From contig CAILLK010000073.1 of the NCBI GenBank assembly GCA_903835005.1, positions 62,001 to 126,000 on the forward strand: a stretch of DNA of 64,000 bases, written 5' to 3'. Position 1 is the stretch's first letter, and each line of letters starts with the position of its first letter. The stretch is from an uncultured Bacteroidota bacterium. GTDB taxonomy: Bacteria > Bacteroidota > Bacteroidia > Chitinophagales > Chitinophagaceae. The notes beneath the pieces are model-generated. The model saw nothing but the letters and a program-made list of their open reading frames with translations. It was not told where the DNA came from and did no database searches. Both the position numbers and the translations under genes were made by a program. Positions 63,301-64,000 of the stretch are shown piece by piece.

Positions 63301-64000
63301 TCAGTGAGCGCCTCAGCTTCCATTGTGGTTAATCCGCTGCCATCGGCAGGTACTGTTACCGGGCCATCTACATTATGCATTGGCACACCAGCCACGTATA
63401 CCGATGCAGCACCCGGAGGTACCTGGAGTGTGAGCAACAGCCATGCAGGAATTACAGGCGGAGGCCTGGCAACGCCATTAACAACAGGACCAGATACAGT
63501 ATACTACTCAGTTACCAACAGTTGCGGAACGGTAAGCGCCAGCGAAACGGTTACCGTAATGGGAGCGCTGTCGGCAGGAACTATTACTGGCTCGGGAGCT
63601 GTATGCACGGGCACAACAATAACCTTGACAGACGGCACACCGGGAGGCACCTGGAGTGCCAGCAATGGCAATGCCACAGTGAGCGCAGGTGTGGTAAACG
63701 GAATAACCGCTGGAGTTGATACAATCTCATATACGGTTACGGGCAGTTGCGGATCGGTATCGGCCACGAAAACAGTATCGGTTGAATCTGCACCAGCAGC
63801 AGGAAGCATAACAGGACCATCGAATGTATGCCTGGGATCACCGGTTACGCTTACTGATGTAGCAACGGGCGGGGCGTGGAGTGCCTCCAACCCGACAGCC
63901 ACAGTAAGTACAGCAGGTTTGGTTACCGCTATCACACCAGGAACAGATACGATCAGCTATACGGTAACGAATGCATGCGGATCGGCTGCTGCAACTCTTG
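54355..64000 (+). CDS. Giant secreted SBBP/NHL/Ig-like repeat protein (3' end beyond window)
   Basis: The ATG at 54355 opens a frame that stays open to the window edge (3,215 codons and one base); I checked the frame at 56461, 58201, 60001, 61501, 62521 and 63961. It starts with a signal peptide (MSNFYKKLLLVSSAVIFSLQ). Residues ~30-230 form the N-terminal domain that often precedes SBBP repeats (APLAFIENKGQVRDQ, ITYKDIYPNIDWVLY). Seven SBBP repeats with TY[YF]GG cores follow (~260-700), then a single Ig-like unit (~703-785). Three blocks of six NHL units (~786-1122, 1271-1608, 1758-2098) are separated by pairs of Ig-like repeats. At least fifteen more Ig-like repeats with a GG-x-W core run to the end. 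A T9SS sorting signal would be expected at the missing C-terminus. Confidence 0.93.
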   Translation, partial: MSNFYKKLLLVSSAVIFSLQSIASPDIKNTPQQKAPLAFIENKGQVRDQALNARPDIQFQLKAAGGLSIFIGNGAIHYQFSKADKEIVQPSKEDRMKPGFVPEQTTYTMDRMDVELVGANKNAQVIADQKQAYYENYFTDWSGGKYATVAAYNKITYKDIYPNIDWVLYTNNGTLEHEFIVHQGGKVSDIQLKYGGAKELNIKADGSLSTTTPQGTITEKAPDTYQKDGKKVSSAFLLTNNVLSYAIGDYNGDLIIDPTLGWATYYGGAGNDIGNSVATDGSGNVYITGYTNSTSGIATSGAYATTYVAGSSENAFLAKFNNSGVIQWATYYGGLGDDEGAGVATDGAGNVYMAGKTNSSTAIATSGAYQTTPGGGYDGFLVKFSSAGALQWGTYFGGSATDVVYSVSTDGSGNIYITGNAASSSGIATTGAYSTTLDGIDDAFLAKFNSSGVIQWATYFGGNNSDVGYNLATDASGNSYIAGATASTTGLATSGAYQTTYGGTEDAFLAKFNTSGILQWATYYGGSNLEYGMGAATDGSGYVYLTGYTHSTSAIATSGAYQTVFGGIEDGYLAKFDGSGAMQWATYYGGSLQDESYAVATDGAGNVYMAGSTYSTSAIATSGAYQTTFTGSNDAYFAEFNSAGVVQYATYFGGNAGTGSLGIALDPTGGIFITGLTTSSSGIATSGAYQTTLAGAPDVFLVKFGTCTPMPTAAAITGPTTLCPGSTITLSDATGSGTWSSGNTSIATVGTSGIVTGVAVGNAVISYAVSNSCGTANAVALVTVGQELISTVAGNGISGFSGNGGAATAAKINQPIYITTDASGNLYIADYENNDVRKVTTAGIISTIAGNEINGFNSDNIPATNAELNNPTDVAIDAAGNIYIADFGNNRVRKVDLTGIITTLAGGSTPGYTGDGGPATAAELNGPRSLAIDGSGNLYIGDVSNYVVRKVNLSSGIISTVAGNHTAGYSGDGLPATSAALGNVPAITVDAAGDIFIANNSFSTVREVNSSGIISTIAGNLTSGFAGDGGAAATATLNDPSDLAVDAAGNIYILDFGNSRIRRIDQNGIINTIIGNGSTAFNGNGIPATAAAISPVGVCVDNNYNIFISDISNKRIRKVSPAPSAISGSSYVVCQGSSINLTDAYSGGTWTSSNPSIASVGTSSGLVTGNTVGTATITYTNSFGCGVPFVTQTVTVNASSGVISGPTTVCPGNTITLTDASGGGTWSSASPSIATVGTSGVVTGVAAGNVVISYSVSGGCSASALAMINVGNEIINTIAGNGTAGFGGDNGIDTFSIMNTPEWMTTDSVGNIYFADWGNNRIRKITASTNIITTIAGTGASGYTGDGAAATAATLKNPHAVVMDKTGNFYIADDNLVIRKINTSGVISTYAGTGSSGYTGDGGLAVSAKMTNPFGLALNAAGDLFIVDGNNHAIRKVTFSTGIITTVAGTGTAGFTGDGIPATTSQLYYPEAVAIDNSGNLFIADKGNNRIRMVSASGTISTFAGGPTAGYAGDGGQATSAELNLPNGLVFDRAGDLFISDGGNHVIRMVTPANVINTIAGNGSSGYAGDKGPATGAMFIQPKGVAVDTSGNIYISDQNANVIRKVAPAGSSITGTSSLCQGVPVTFTDQTPGGTWTSSNPAVVTVGSATGYVNGVAAGTATITYNIATGCGSPYVTMAVTVSPTASVVAGPSTVCPGNTITLTDATGGGTWSSSNPAVATVTGGVVTGVGTGNTIISYTVTNSCGTTNGLAVIAVGTEQISTYAGTGFSGFGADGGSATSTAMTTPIHTAMDASGNIYYSDYTNNRVRKISTSGIVTTVAGNGTPGYSGDGTPATTAAIHNPAGIAIDASGNLFITDYLGYEIRKVNTSGIISTVAGTGAAGYGADGIAATSSAINHCWGVTTDATGNVYFSDRYNHVIRKVNTAGIISTIAGTGTLGYSGDGGPATAAKLDEPLDLLFDQSGNLLFTEGANNIVRKIAPDGTISTLAGNGTAGFGGDGSPATSATVEFNVPVGICLDAAGNIYISDYSNNRVRRISASTSIISTIAGTGAAGYNGDGIAPTTATLKNPQGVAIYGTNDLYICDANNYRIRKIDPVGATVAAITGASTVCQGATTPLADVTTGGVWSSSSPGVASVGTGGIVTGNSGGTANISYTVTYTCGTLYVIHPVTVNPSPAVPAAITGPTTICNGSTVTLNDVTSGGAWTSVTTTVATVPTGAGNVTGISLGTSVISYTISNSCGSNAATVNVTVVAAPGPITGTLSACVGSTSLLADGGGGVWTSSAPATASVAAGSGLVTGNAPGTATITYTLSGVCTATAIFTVNANPSAITPPGAVTMCVGGTASLGDLTSGGVWSSAAPGTATVGTSGIVTGVAAGTVNILYTTGLGCSATKSVTVLTTPAALSPASATVCVGSTATFTESVVGGAWSSVAPGTASIAGGVVTGVAAGTTSISYTIGTCAVGAPVTVNANPAAITPPGAVNICVGATASLGDVTAGGTWSSASPGTATVGTSGTVTGVAAGTTNILYTTGAGCSATKSITVLSTPTALAPASATVCTGNTVAFTETVAGGIWSSSNGAVASVSAGLVTGLTVGTTNISYTIGTCAAGAPVTVNLSPSAGVIVGPATLCTGSPVTYTDASPGGTWSSSNPGVATIGTSGLASGITPGTVTLSYAVTNGCGTATATQVVTVTSSASAGTIVGATTVCAGTFTILVDTTTGGTWSATNSNATITATGLLTGIIPGTDTIKYSVTNACGTVSATDVVTIGPLLSAGIISGLSFVCVGSSVTLTDATGAGIWSASNSSASVAGGIVTGVSAGVDTIMYTVSASCGSAVATQVVTVVPIPAAGTITGPVIVCAGSITTYTDAAPGGVWGITNADATISGAGIVTALTTGTDTITYIVTNLCGTAEAEAAVSIGAAISAGTISGPGAVCAGAAISLTDPASGGIWSTSNGHATIIAGTVTGVSAGTDTIYYTVTGSCGSVSASASIVVNPLPSAGTVTGPSTLCIGTPATYTDAAPGGTWSVSNSHAGITGGGLATPLTTGPDTVYYSVTNSCGTVSASETVTVMGALSAGTITGSGAVCTGTTITLTDGTPGGTWSASNGNATVSAGVVNGITAGVDTISYTVTGSCGSVSATKTVSVESAPAAGSITGPSNVCLGSPVTLTDVATGGAWSASNPTATVSTAGLVTAITPGTDTISYTVTNACGSAAATL
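56713..60650 (+). repeat. Three ~1.46-kb super-repeats (six NHL units plus two Ig-like units)
   Basis: NHL blocks begin at 56713, 58168 and 59629, 1,455 and 1,461 bases apart. Each block has six units of the pattern AG[NT]G-x-[SA]G[FY]-x-G[DN]G followed by IRK[IV]. The first two are followed by two Ig-like units; after the third the Ig-like array takes over. Confidence 0.85.
60655..64000 (+). repeat. Tandem Ig-like (BIg2-type) array, ~227-bp units
   Basis: About fifteen units, each with a [VT]C-x-G opening, a GG-x-W-[ST] core, a [TS]-G-[LVI]-V-[TN]-G turn and a Y-[TA]-[VI]-[TS] strand ending in a CG. Spacing between successive GG-x-W cores is mostly 215-235 bases. The array continues beyond the window. 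Confidence 0.88.

Noticed and set aside
57246-63935. Several minus-strand and off-frame plus-strand open frames of 60-200 codons within the giant gene
   Set aside because: They are shadows of the repeated coding sequence (Val/Pro/Ala-rich peptides with the same period as the Ig repeats), while the plus-strand frame from 54355 is open throughout.

Overview
This window looks like a chromosomal segment of a Bacteroidota bacterium, probably of the Chitinophagales/Sphingobacteriales side. The evidence is threefold. At least six proteins carry type IX secretion (T9SS) C-terminal sorting domains, and one of these has the CHU_C-like type B ending. Promoters follow the Bacteroidota pattern TTG-N19-TAnnTTTG rather than -35/-10. 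The gene families (DUF4783, two-ExbD TonB operon, WbqC, YfhO, FdtA/B/C sugar genes) are typical of the phylum. The genus cannot be fixed from the sequence alone. No rRNA, tRNA, CRISPR array, transposase or prophage was seen.

Layout. 1-5.5 kb: small secreted proteins and three T9SS cargo proteins, two of them overlapping NHL-propeller paralogues. 5.8-9.8 kb: housekeeping (a glutamine amidotransferase, purC, asnS, a half-size TauE/SafE permease). 10.1-13.3 kb: a complete energy-transduction operon exbB-exbD-exbD-tonB with a strong promoter, an internal 18-bp inverted repeat and a terminator. 13.4-19.2 kb: lipoproteins, ispF, hutU and a DUF4783 protein behind two sigma-54-like promoter motifs. 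19.4-26.3 kb: a large T9SS type B protein, a toxin-antitoxin locus whose toxin is a pseudogene, and icmF. 26.5-37.3 kb: a surface-polysaccharide region with 3-amino-3,6-dideoxyhexose genes (fdtA-GT2-fdtC-fdtB-wbqC-PLP enzyme), a YfhO membrane protein, two tandem methyltransferases and a Wzt-like ABC ATPase. 37.3-38.9 kb: gene-poor, holding a diverged tandem duplication. 39.0-42.9 kb: T9SS proteins, rpsL-rpsG and an OAA-type high-mannose lectin. 43.3-50.6 kb: a LytTR regulator between two paralogous secreted proteins with matching repeat operators, then a hybrid TPR histidine kinase and a CheY-like regulator. 50.7-54.2 kb: a lipoprotein, a T9SS protein and murI. 54.36-64 kb: one enormous secreted protein that runs off the window.

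The last gene is easy to miss because it has no stop codon inside the window. I checked its frame at several points from the ATG at 54355 to base 64000 and it stays open for more than 3,215 codons. It has an N-terminal domain, seven SBBP repeats, three six-unit NHL blocks separated by Ig-like pairs (a ~1.46-kb super-repeat), and at least fifteen further Ig-like repeats.

Most notable for follow-up: the LytTR regulator with its duplicated flanking targets and exact 21-bp-period repeats (GCCGTTCAC-N12-GCCGTTCAC); the four-repeat OAA-family lectin; the giant propeller/Ig protein; a retained antitoxin beside a decayed toxin; sigma-54-like tandem promoters; and genes that appear to be leaderless because the -7 box ends 4 nt before the ATG.
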